Source: CAYZBM01 sp964476705
Lineage (GTDB): Bacteria; Pseudomonadota; Alphaproteobacteria; Rickettsiales; UBA6187
NCBI GenBank assembly: GCA_964476705.1
Contig: CAYZBM010000001.1
Span: 10,745 to 74,744, forward strand
Direction of reading: 5' to 3'
DNA length: 64,000 bases
Position numbers and translations under genes: made by a program. Numbering within the stretch: position 1 is the stretch's first letter; each line of letters starts with the position of its first letter. This document shows, piece by piece, positions 56,005 to 64,000 of this stretch. The notes below the pieces were generated by a model. That model searched no databases. It was not told the DNA's origin and saw only the letters and a program-made list of their open reading frames with translations.

Positions 56005-57954
56005 ATGTGGAAGGCTACAGTAGTACTTATGAATTGCAAAAATTTACTCAATAATTTTTATTTACGTCTGGCAATGTTAGTTTGGACTCTAGCAATCTCT
56101 AGCTGTTTTCCGATTGCTAATCTAGATACTAAAGATCCCAAAAAAAGCTTAAGAGATAAAATAGATCCCCAACTTGGTTTATCCCGTGAAGATTATAGAA
56201 AGAAATTAATGCCACCTAGCTATAATAAAGAAGAATTAGAAAAAAAAGAAAAAGATAAAAATGCTCCAAAAGAATCTAGCCAGAAAGACGAGGTTGAGCC
56301 TCAAATTCCAGAATATTCTGATATATTATCAGCCCCTCCTCCGCCTTTAACTAATCAAGATAAATTAGTCTCTTTAGCGGTAAATGAAGATGTGCCCATT
56401 AAAGATGTTTTAGTTGAACTTTCGAGAATTGCTGATGTGGATATGGAAATTGATCCAGCTATAACTGGAGGTATAATTTTTAGAGTAAAAGATAAACCCT
56501 TTAAACAAGTTATAGAAAGAATTTCAGACCTTGCTGGCTTACGCTACCGCGAAAAAAATGGAATCTTGCGCGTAGAAAAAGATACTCCTTTTTTAGTAAA
56601 TTATAAAGTAGATTTTCTAAATATGATAAGATCAGCAAGTAGCAATATATTAATTAATACTAATGTATTAACCAGCGGTACAAAAAGTAATAACTCAACT
56701 TCACCAACAGCTAATAATAATAGTAATAGTTTTAGGAATAATAACACACAAAATACTGGAAATAATAATAACTCAAGCTCTTCTGGAAATGGTAACGGCT
56801 TGTCCTCAGGTTCCAATAATAGCCTAACTTCAAGTTATGATGGTAATTTATGGTCATCTATCGAAACTACACTCCAAGCTATCTTGGCTTTTAAACCCAG
56901 TAATATGTCGGTAGAAAATGAAACAGCAACTAGTGTAGCGCCTGTGGCAACTGCAGCTGGTCAAACTCCTTCTTATAATATAAATAAACAAGCTGGTATA
57001 ATTTCGGTTTTGGCCACTGAAAAACAACATAAAAATGTTAAAGATTATCTAGATAATATAAAAAAAACTGTCTCAGCCCAAGTACTTATTGAAGCTAAAA
57101 TTGTCGAAGTAACCTTAGATGAACAATATAAAAGCGGAATAGACTGGGGAAAAATAACCGATGTTAATTCTAAATTAGCATTACAAGGAGATTTTGGTAA
57201 ATCAGCAATAGATACTACTGGCAATTATATTTCTTTTGGTCATATGAGTACTAGTAAAAATCTAACCTCTTCAATAAGCCTTACCGAACAATTTGGTGTA
57301 TCTAGGACTTTATCAAGCCCAAGACTTAATGCAATGAATAATCAGCAAGCAGTTTTGACCTTCGCGCAAAATGCAGTATATTTTACTTTGCAAGCTGAAG
57401 AGCAAAAAGATAATAATTCTTTAACTGGCAACACCCAATTAACCGTAAATAGTACTGTAAATTCAGTACCAATTGGCATGATCTTAGCATTACAACCGTC
57501 TATTAATCTTGATACTCAAGAAATTACTATGAATATAAGACCCACTTTATCGAGAATTTCTTCAACAGTTAGAGATCCTGGGGTTGATATATTAGTTGCA
57601 CGGAACGTAACTACTAATGGTGGACAAATTAAAAGTGAAATTCCAGTAGTAGAAGTTCGTGAGCTTGATTCTATACTTAAAATTAGAAGTGGTGAAATTA
57701 TGGTTATTGGCGGCCTAATGAAAGAACTTAACAGTAATACTGATACCGGAGTTCCTGGGGTCTCACGTGTTCCGGTGTTTGGTAATTTATTTAAAGGCGT
57801 TAATAAACAAAACCAAGTAGTGGAAACTGTAATTTTTATTAAAGCAACTATTGTTCCTAGTGATCCAAACACTAGTACTACCAAACTAATTGAGCAAGGT
57901 GATCAGGATATATATAAAACCTTTACCCGAGATCCAAGGCCGTTAGTGTTTTAG
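56005..57954 (+). CDS. Secretin of the PilQ/MshL/GspD family
   Basis: A 649-residue outer-membrane channel subunit. The N-terminal hydrophobic stretch ends in ISSC, suggesting a lipoprotein signal. An STN-like domain (VPIKDVLVELSRIADVDMEI) is followed by an Asn/Ser-rich linker (about 220-285), an N-type secretin domain, and the C-terminal secretin domain with VLIEAKIVEVTLDEQYKSGI and VPVFGNLFKGV. It is standalone: no type II or type IV pilus genes are adjacent. The start is uncertain; an ATG at 56029 is also possible. The 3' end overlaps the ankyrin gene by 32 bases, tail to tail. Confidence 0.9.
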   Translation: MWKATVVLMNCKNLLNNFYLRLAMLVWTLAISSCFPIANLDTKDPKKSLRDKIDPQLGLSREDYRKKLMPPSYNKEELEKKEKDKNAPKESSQKDEVEPQIPEYSDILSAPPPPLTNQDKLVSLAVNEDVPIKDVLVELSRIADVDMEIDPAITGGIIFRVKDKPFKQVIERISDLAGLRYREKNGILRVEKDTPFLVNYKVDFLNMIRSASSNILINTNVLTSGTKSNNSTSPTANNNSNSFRNNNTQNTGNNNNSSSSGNGNGLSSGSNNSLTSSYDGNLWSSIETTLQAILAFKPSNMSVENETATSVAPVATAAGQTPSYNINKQAGIISVLATEKQHKNVKDYLDNIKKTVSAQVLIEAKIVEVTLDEQYKSGIDWGKITDVNSKLALQGDFGKSAIDTTGNYISFGHMSTSKNLTSSISLTEQFGVSRTLSSPRLNAMNNQQAVLTFAQNAVYFTLQAEEQKDNNSLTGNTQLTVNSTVNSVPIGMILALQPSINLDTQEITMNIRPTLSRISSTVRDPGVDILVARNVTTNGGQIKSEIPVVEVRELDSILKIRSGEIMVIGGLMKELNSNTDTGVPGVSRVPVFGNLFKGVNKQNQVVETVIFIKATIVPSDPNTSTTKLIEQGDQDIYKTFTRDPRPLVF

Positions 57955-60826
57955 TTGAAACGGACAGTGGCACCGTTACCATTGTCGGAACAGTTAGATC
58001 ATTTTGAGATGATACATTAGATGGAGAATCCGCAGCCAATACAGCTGATGAGCCCGGGGCATCTTTAGACAAATAATCAATTCTATGCTTACCCCAAATA
58101 GTTTTTAAATCAGCTAATTGCTGAGCTAATTGCTGAACTAATTGTTCAGCTAATTCTATATCTGATTTTTTAGCTGATTTTTTAGCTAATTCTTTAGCTG
58201 ATTCTTTAGCTGATTCTAGTTCTAGTTCTAATTTTTTTATAAAGTCCCTAATTGCTTTACATTCTGGGCTATCAGGAATAGGATCAGGTATAGAGACAAA
58301 TGGTTTTACATAATTTTCCCTATATTCTTCGCCTTCTAACAAAAACATTTGTGAACGAAAACAAGATAGTACAATTGCAACTCCTAAAGCCCGTTCATTT
58401 GCAACTGCAGGAACAATTTCTTGTTCTTTACAGTATCTATATCCACTTAAATTTACACTAAAATAACTGTCAAAGTTAATTACATATTTATATACAATAC
58501 TACTCATACAAGCACCCCATGGAGGAGTGATTTTAGGATTAAAAATTATTCTAGTTAATTCTATAGCTAAAGCAGGATTCCCTTTATAAATATTTAAACA
58601 TTCTTTAATCAATGTAAAAGAAACATCTAATTCAGCTAATGTTTCCATACACTCTTTAGAATCGCAGTCCAAAGAAAATTTTCTTAGATCATCATATGAA
58701 AAATAGTTGCCTTGTCTTTCTAATATAGCTTTTTGATCGTTCATGCCAATTTTATTTTTTAATGATAATTCAAGGTCTTTAAGCATCTTTATTTTTTTAT
58801 CTTGACGTACAGTATCTAAAATTCCGTTCTCAAATTGAACTCCAGCAACAAGGGCAGCATCTGTCCGCCAAGAACTACTACAAATACCATATATACTACC
58901 AGAATAAGAGTATATGCCTACTTCATCATTATTTAAAATATTACCAAAAAAACTACTAAATTCTTTCCTGTTGCTCTCAAATACATCTACATCTTCCTTC
59001 CATGTTACTGGAACATAATGCTCTAAAACATTATATTCTGGATTGAGTAGCTGACATCTCATTCTTTCTAAACTAAATGAAGTAGATGACCTAGATCTAA
59101 AATTCTCAAGTAATTTTTTAAAAGTTGTATTTATATTATTACTAGCAATGGATTTATTAGTATTTAAATATGCCTCAAATTTTAAATCAAGTTGTAATAA
59201 TTCTTTTTGGTATTTTTCAACTAAACCATCGATTTCTGTAAGAGATTTTTCTGCGGCTTCCTCATTAAGTAAAACATCTCCTGTTTTTCTAATATTATTA
59301 TAAAGTTTAATTATTTTATAATACTCGGTAATTAATCTCTTATATTCTTCAATAAATATACTTATTTCTGGTATTGAGATAGATTGCGGATTTTCTTTAA
59401 GAAAATTTTGAAATTCATTATCTATATTATTGTTAAATTCCTCAGGATTTTTTGCATAAGCTACGCTATATTCGGTAATTGGTATATGTTTGATTTTTGC
59501 ATAGTATCTAGGATCAAGCATTCCACGGATCGCATCAACATATTGTTTTGCTCTAACTTCATCGTCTCCTATATCTGTAGCTTTTTTAAAAACCTCCCTA
59601 AAATATTTTTGTTCAACTTCTCTAAATAACTTAAAAACTTTTCCGGCAAAATCTTTAACATCAATATCATATTGTTTTAACAAAAAGAATAAAATATATC
59701 GTTCCATTTCTCTAAACTGAAAAGCTTTTTTTTCAGGATCAGATAAAAATTCTTTTAAATATTCTTCTATTTCTTTAATTATCTTGGCTTTATAATCCTC
59801 ATAATCTCGAAAACTTTTAGCCTCAGGATCAAAAGATTCTCTAGTAATGGATAATAATTTTATTAGCCGCTTTATCTCTATATGCTGATTATCTTTTAAT
59901 GAAGAAATAATGTTAAAAATCTGACTATCTTTCTTTAGATACAAATCTGGATTTCTGGCACATAATAACAATATTATTTTTATATTATCTTTAATTAGCA
60001 ATAATTCTAAGGCTGTTTTAACATCTTCATCTCTAACATTTATACCGCCCCCATTAGCAAGCAAACTTTCTAAAACTTCTATATTTGAAGAGATAATTGC
60101 TAAATCTAAAACTGTTTTATAATTTTTATTTTTATCAAATATATAAGCTCCCTTATCAAGTAGATATTTGACAACTCTTACATTCTCACTTCTAACTGCT
60201 AAATGTAAAGCTGTTTCGCCATTATTATTTCTCATATCTAGAGCAGGTAATTCAGCAAGTAATTTTAATAATTTTATATCTCCACATGATACGGCTAAGT
60301 GCAATGGTGTATTGTCGTTATAATTTACAGCATTTCTATAAGCTCCTTCATCAAGTAGATATTTGACAACTCTTACATTTTCACTTCTAACTGCTAAATG
60401 TAAAGCTGTATTACCAGCATTATCTATAGCATTTATATCAGCTTTAGTATTAACGAGTAGATATTTAACAATAGTTAGATTTCCACTTATAACTGCTAAA
60501 TGTAAAGCTGTATTACCAGCATTATCTATAGCATTTATATCAGCTTCTATTCTTTTAAAAAAATGTACAAATCTTAAATTTTGATTATATACATACATAT
60601 GCAATGGAGTCATACCTGCTTTATTTCTAGAATTTATATTAAATAATAATCTTGTGAAATCAATTTCTTTATCTCTAACTGTCAAATGTAGAGGGGTATT
60701 CCCATCATCATCTGCAATATCTATATAAACTGAGAAATAAGGATCTTTAAGGATTTTTTCTGCAGTTTTGATGCTATTTTCTATAATTTTACGATGAAAA
60801 GAATTATTCTCTTTACTATTACTCAT
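57923..60826 (-). CDS. Large ankyrin-repeat protein, paralogue A
   Basis: 967 residues. About eight ankyrin repeats occupy residues 35-290 (consensus blocks NTALHLAV and VKYLL). A conserved helical middle (about 300-560) and a C-terminal domain (about 605-920) containing ICSSSW, PPWGACM and SIPDP blocks are shared with paralogue B. A coiled-coil stretch (ESAKESAKELAKKSAKKS) and a disordered tail end the protein. Near-identical repeat DNA shows recent internal duplication. Its start overlaps paralogue B's stop by 4 bases (ATGA). An ankyrin effector acting in a host cell is likely but unproven; no secretion signal is visible. Confidence 0.85.
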   Translation of the reverse strand: MSNSKENNSFHRKIIENSIKTAEKILKDPYFSVYIDIADDDGNTPLHLTVRDKEIDFTRLLFNINSRNKAGMTPLHMYVYNQNLRFVHFFKRIEADINAIDNAGNTALHLAVISGNLTIVKYLLVNTKADINAIDNAGNTALHLAVRSENVRVVKYLLDEGAYRNAVNYNDNTPLHLAVSCGDIKLLKLLAELPALDMRNNNGETALHLAVRSENVRVVKYLLDKGAYIFDKNKNYKTVLDLAIISSNIEVLESLLANGGGINVRDEDVKTALELLLIKDNIKIILLLCARNPDLYLKKDSQIFNIISSLKDNQHIEIKRLIKLLSITRESFDPEAKSFRDYEDYKAKIIKEIEEYLKEFLSDPEKKAFQFREMERYILFFLLKQYDIDVKDFAGKVFKLFREVEQKYFREVFKKATDIGDDEVRAKQYVDAIRGMLDPRYYAKIKHIPITEYSVAYAKNPEEFNNNIDNEFQNFLKENPQSISIPEISIFIEEYKRLITEYYKIIKLYNNIRKTGDVLLNEEAAEKSLTEIDGLVEKYQKELLQLDLKFEAYLNTNKSIASNNINTTFKKLLENFRSRSSTSFSLERMRCQLLNPEYNVLEHYVPVTWKEDVDVFESNRKEFSSFFGNILNNDEVGIYSYSGSIYGICSSSWRTDAALVAGVQFENGILDTVRQDKKIKMLKDLELSLKNKIGMNDQKAILERQGNYFSYDDLRKFSLDCDSKECMETLAELDVSFTLIKECLNIYKGNPALAIELTRIIFNPKITPPWGACMSSIVYKYVINFDSYFSVNLSGYRYCKEQEIVPAVANERALGVAIVLSCFRSQMFLLEGEEYRENYVKPFVSIPDPIPDSPECKAIRDFIKKLELELESAKESAKELAKKSAKKSDIELAEQLVQQLAQQLADLKTIWGKHRIDYLSKDAPGSSAVLAADSPSNVSSQNDLTVPTMVTVPLSVSTKTLTALDLG
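59595..59907 (-). repeat. 313-base segment identical to 62678-62990
   Basis: By eye the two segments are base-for-base identical, while the flanking parts of the two genes have diverged. This marks recent duplication or gene conversion between the ankyrin paralogues. Confidence 0.75.
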
Positions 60827-63339
60827 GCTATTCCCGTATAATATTTATTATATACTTTTACACAATCTAGACTGGGATTTGGGCCTTTTTTCTGTTCTTT
60901 TAAATAGGTGTTTATTCTTTCATTACCCCAGATATTTTTAAGGATATTTAATTCTTCTGGCTTTAATTCTTTTATAAAGTCACTAATTGCTTTGTATTCT
61001 GGACTATCGTGACTAGGATCTGGTATAGAGGTAAATGGTTCTAAATAACTTTTCCTATATTCTTCGATATCTAACAAAAAAATTCGTGGACGAAGACAAG
61101 ATAATACAAGAGCAACTCCTAAAGCCTTTTCTTTTGCAACTTCAGGAATAATTTCTTGTTCTTTATTGAGCCGAGAATAATATGTCGAATCAGTAGTCAT
61201 CTCACCATTAGCAACATCAGAAGCACAGAAATCTTTCAATATAATACTATGCATACAAGCACCCCATGGAGGTGTAATCTTAGTATTAAAAATTGCTTCC
61301 GTTAATTTGATAGCTAAACTAGGATTTCTTTTATAAATCTTGATACAATCTTGAACACATATAAAAGAAATGTTCTTTGTTAATTTTTTTTCTGGATCGC
61401 AAATTCCGTTCTCAAATTTAACTCCAGCAACAAAGGCGGCATCTGTCTGCCAAGAACTACTACAAACACCATATGTACTACCAGAATAAGAGTATGTGGG
61501 TACTTCATTACTTCTTATAATATTACCAAAATGAGAACTAAATTCTTCTCTATCTCTATGAAATACATTTCTATCTTCCAGACCTGTTACTGGAAGATGA
61601 TACTCTACAATATTATATTCAGGATTAAGTAACTCACTTATCATTCTTGCTAAATTTAATGAAGTAGACAACTTATCTTTTAAAGCAGAAAATAACTTTT
61701 CAAAAGATGTTTTTGCGATTTTAGCTCGTTCATGAGGATCATCGTCTTTCAAAGAGTTTTTATTATTATGAACTGAGCATATTAATTCATCGAATTTATT
61801 CTGTTCTCTCTTCGATTTACCATTAATTAAGCTTATAACCCTCCCTTTAGTAGCATCTTTTGTAATTCGACTAGCTCGTCTGGAATAATTTCTTGATGAG
61901 CTTGGAAGATCATAGTTAATTATATTAGCAATATTAATAGTATCAAAAAAATTATCTTCAATATCTGTTGATACTATTATCCTACTTTCACCATTTTTAA
62001 ACTGAGTTATAACTCTCTTTCTTTCATTCAAACTTAAACCACCATGAAATTCTAAGGCTATAATGCCATTACTAGATAATTTTTGAGCTAAGTTATCCGC
62101 ACTATCCCTAGCTCTAACAAAAATTATAGTATTTCCTTCTAGCTTATTTATTTTTCTTAGCAAGACTCTATATTTTCCACCTTTATAAAAGGGATATAAT
62201 TCAGTATCAAATTTAGCATTTTTATTCTTAAAATTGGAGCTATCATTACAATATTTATTGAATTCTTCCTTTAGTTCATCTAATTTTCTCTCTTGTTCTT
62301 CTATTAAAGTATTAATTTCCCTTTTATGTTCTTCTATTGCCTCATTAAATAAAATATATTTATATTTTATAAACAAATTATAAGATTCTATTATTTTATT
62401 ATAATTTTCAATTAGTTCTTGATGTATAGCGATAACAGGATTATTTGCTGTTTCTTGGTTAAGAATTTTAAATAAATTTTCTAGAAATTCTCTTAATTCT
62501 CTATCTATATTCTTATTAAATTCCTCAGGATTTTTTGCCCAAGCTACGCTATATTCGCTAATTGGTATATCTTTGATTACTTTATAGTATCTAGGGTCAA
62601 GCATTCTACTAATCGCATCAACATATTGTTCTGCTTTAGCTTTATCGTCTCCTATATCTACAGCCTTTTTAAAAACTTCCCTAAAATATTTTTGTTCAAC
62701 TTCTCTAAATAACTTAAAAACTTTTCCGGCAAAATCTTTAACATCAATATCATATTGTTTTAACAAAAAGAATAAAATATATCGTTCCATTTCTCTAAAC
62801 TGAAAAGCTTTTTTTTCAGGATCAGATAAAAATTCTTTTAAATATTCTTCTATTTCTTTAATTATCTTGGCTTTATAATCCTCATAATCTCGAAAACTTT
62901 TAGCCTCAGGATCAAAAGATTCTCTAGTAATGGATAATAATTTTATTAGCCGCTTTATCTCTATATGCTGATTATCTTTTAATGAAGAAAGCGTTTCAGG
63001 AAACTGACTATATTTCTCTAGATATAAATCTGGATTACTAGCGCATAATAATATTATTATACCATCTTTAATTTCCAATAATTCTAAGATTTTTTTACCA
63101 TATTCATCTACAGTATTTATGTTACCTACTTTATTTAAAAAAAACTCTAATGCTTCTAGATTATTAATACGTAAGGCCATATCCAAAGGTGTAAGTCCAA
63201 GATTGTTTTTAACTCTTAGACAATCTAATAAGGTTCCTTTATATAATTCTTCCAATTCACTAAGTTTTACGGTGCCAAGGACAGCCATGTGGAGAATATT
63301 ATTTCCACTCTCTGAAGTAGTAGTTCTATGCCTTGTCAT
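60823..63339 (-). CDS. Ankyrin-repeat protein with inserted helicase C-terminal domain, paralogue B
   Basis: 838 residues. Two or three weak ankyrin repeats (about 10-110) precede the same helical middle found in paralogue A. About residues 380-525 then form a superfamily 2 helicase C-terminal (RecA2) domain: IIFVRARDSADNLAQKL (motif IV), ALEFHGGLSLNERKRVITQF, IIVSTDIEDNF (motif V region), INYDLPSSSRNY, and RRASRITKDAT (degenerate motif VI). No N-terminal RecA1 domain with Walker motifs exists, so it cannot be a functional helicase alone. The C-terminal domain shared with A follows. A ribosome site AAGG precedes the ATG. Confidence 0.85.
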   Translation of the reverse strand: MTRHRTTTSESGNNILHMAVLGTVKLSELEELYKGTLLDCLRVKNNLGLTPLDMALRINNLEALEFFLNKVGNINTVDEYGKKILELLEIKDGIIILLCASNPDLYLEKYSQFPETLSSLKDNQHIEIKRLIKLLSITRESFDPEAKSFRDYEDYKAKIIKEIEEYLKEFLSDPEKKAFQFREMERYILFFLLKQYDIDVKDFAGKVFKLFREVEQKYFREVFKKAVDIGDDKAKAEQYVDAISRMLDPRYYKVIKDIPISEYSVAWAKNPEEFNKNIDRELREFLENLFKILNQETANNPVIAIHQELIENYNKIIESYNLFIKYKYILFNEAIEEHKREINTLIEEQERKLDELKEEFNKYCNDSSNFKNKNAKFDTELYPFYKGGKYRVLLRKINKLEGNTIIFVRARDSADNLAQKLSSNGIIALEFHGGLSLNERKRVITQFKNGESRIIVSTDIEDNFFDTINIANIINYDLPSSSRNYSRRASRITKDATKGRVISLINGKSKREQNKFDELICSVHNNKNSLKDDDPHERAKIAKTSFEKLFSALKDKLSTSLNLARMISELLNPEYNIVEYHLPVTGLEDRNVFHRDREEFSSHFGNIIRSNEVPTYSYSGSTYGVCSSSWQTDAAFVAGVKFENGICDPEKKLTKNISFICVQDCIKIYKRNPSLAIKLTEAIFNTKITPPWGACMHSIILKDFCASDVANGEMTTDSTYYSRLNKEQEIIPEVAKEKALGVALVLSCLRPRIFLLDIEEYRKSYLEPFTSIPDPSHDSPEYKAISDFIKELKPEELNILKNIWGNERINTYLKEQKKGPNPSLDCVKVYNKYYTGIA
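62678..62990 (-). repeat. 313-base segment identical to 59595-59907
   Basis: Second copy of the identical block. Sequence divergence resumes immediately on both sides, which is typical of a conversion tract. Confidence 0.75.
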
Positions 63340-64000
63340 TTATATCCTTAAGCTATAATATTGCATTTAACAGATTATTCATAATGATTCAGTTATGGTA
63401 TAGTAGTAAAGGCTGCGCTTACTTAGTTGCCCGTGAAAAAACATCTTACGATATTTTCAAAAGTGTAATAATAAATAATCTATACTTGGGAGCTTGCCTG
63501 TAGTATAGATTATAAATTTTTCAAAAATTTACTACTTTAAAGTTTTTGTTAAATATAAATTGACCTAAGTTCGTTATGGATCCTTCAGCAAAACATAAAA
63601 TTTGTTATAAGAATTATAAAAATATATTTCTTCAGGATATATAAAGCACAAAGATGATTGACATGATCATTATTTTCTGATCAATCATTTTGTGATTTAC
63701 TATATATTCCAAAATTGAAATGGTCTATTATACATCCTTCTACCGCTCAATCACCTACATATTAATATATTAATATATTAAGTAAAGCTAAAAGTTACTA
63801 TTTAAGCTCTAAAATGTACCAATTTGGTAATAATATTCATTATTACGGGCAGAAAAATAAATCACAGGTTGTATAGGTAGCTATAGTAGATCAAGCAATG
63901 ATTTTCCACTTTAATTAGTATAATAATTATTGATTAGAGGTAAATTATAGTAAATTAGGTTGAATATTATTTAGATAATTCATATTTTAGATTGAAAAAA
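63340..64000. other. Non-coding stretch with two inverted repeats
   Basis: No convincing gene is visible in these 660 bases. It must contain the promoter of the ankyrin pair. A 12-base stem, ATAATCTATACT (63475-63486) with AGTATAGATTAT (63502-63513), has a 15-base loop. A second imperfect stem pairs 63647-63661 with 63681-63694 (CACAAA...TTTGTG ends). The rest is A/T-rich sequence with no recognisable RNA gene. Confidence 0.55.

Overview
The window is AT-rich (roughly one third G+C by eye) and densely coded. It looks like the chromosome of a host-associated alphaproteobacterium, most plausibly Rickettsiales or Holosporales. Pointers are an NDUFA12-type complex I accessory gene beside mlaD and a DUF2155 gene, a ParE-type topoisomerase IV subunit, a PleC/DivJ-like kinase, ankyrin-repeat proteins, toxin-antitoxin remnants and many palindromic intergenic elements. 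It is less reduced than a typical Rickettsia because it keeps serine synthesis (serC-serA), carbamoyl phosphate synthesis (carAB), metF and a pteridine pair. I cannot fix genus or species from sequence alone.

Layout. 1-2.8 kb: 3' part of a large repetitive Ser/Thr/Ala-rich PDZ protein, a possible secreted factor. 3.0-7.4 kb: serC-serA-ndufa12-mlaD-DUF2155 on the plus strand. 7.4-8.3 kb: a two-armed inverted-repeat element and a decayed toxin-antitoxin pair. 8.4-10.9 kb: a soluble chemoreceptor-like protein and a histidine kinase with a degenerate ATP-binding domain. 11-16 kb: parE, two small unknown genes, trxB-ahpC and ppa. 16-31 kb: an envelope locus with a phosphoethanolamine transferase, glycosyltransferases, an aminotransferase/acyltransferase pair, the full GDP-mannose to GDP-L-fucose route (manC, gmd, fcl) and an MsbA-like flippase. 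31-35 kb: a DevCAB-type ABC exporter with its outer-membrane channel. 35-42 kb: cca, metF, holC, pepA, an orphan protein, a ferredoxin and an intact toxin-antitoxin pair. 42-52.3 kb: rpoD-dnaG, facing carA-carB-greA-GNAT. 52.3-54.6 kb: tRNA-Arg(CCG), then a Doc module and an AAA ATPase preceded by a striking operator-like repeat array. 54.7-58 kb: folB, a FolM-like reductase and a secretin. 58-63.3 kb: two overlapping paralogous ankyrin genes, one carrying a helicase C-terminal domain inside it. 63.4-64 kb: non-coding, with inverted repeats.

How the genes work together. SerC and SerA make phosphoserine from glycolytic 3-phosphoglycerate. ManC, Gmd and Fcl supply GDP-fucose, and the surrounding transferases probably assemble a fucose- and amino-sugar-containing surface glycan. 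TrxB and AhpC handle peroxide. DnaG and RpoD form the usual macromolecular synthesis pair. The best candidates for undescribed biology are the duplicated ankyrin genes with a shared C-terminal domain and the helicase insertion, the repeat-containing PDZ protein with an RVxF-like motif, and the 22-23 bp phased repeat array in front of the AAA ATPase.
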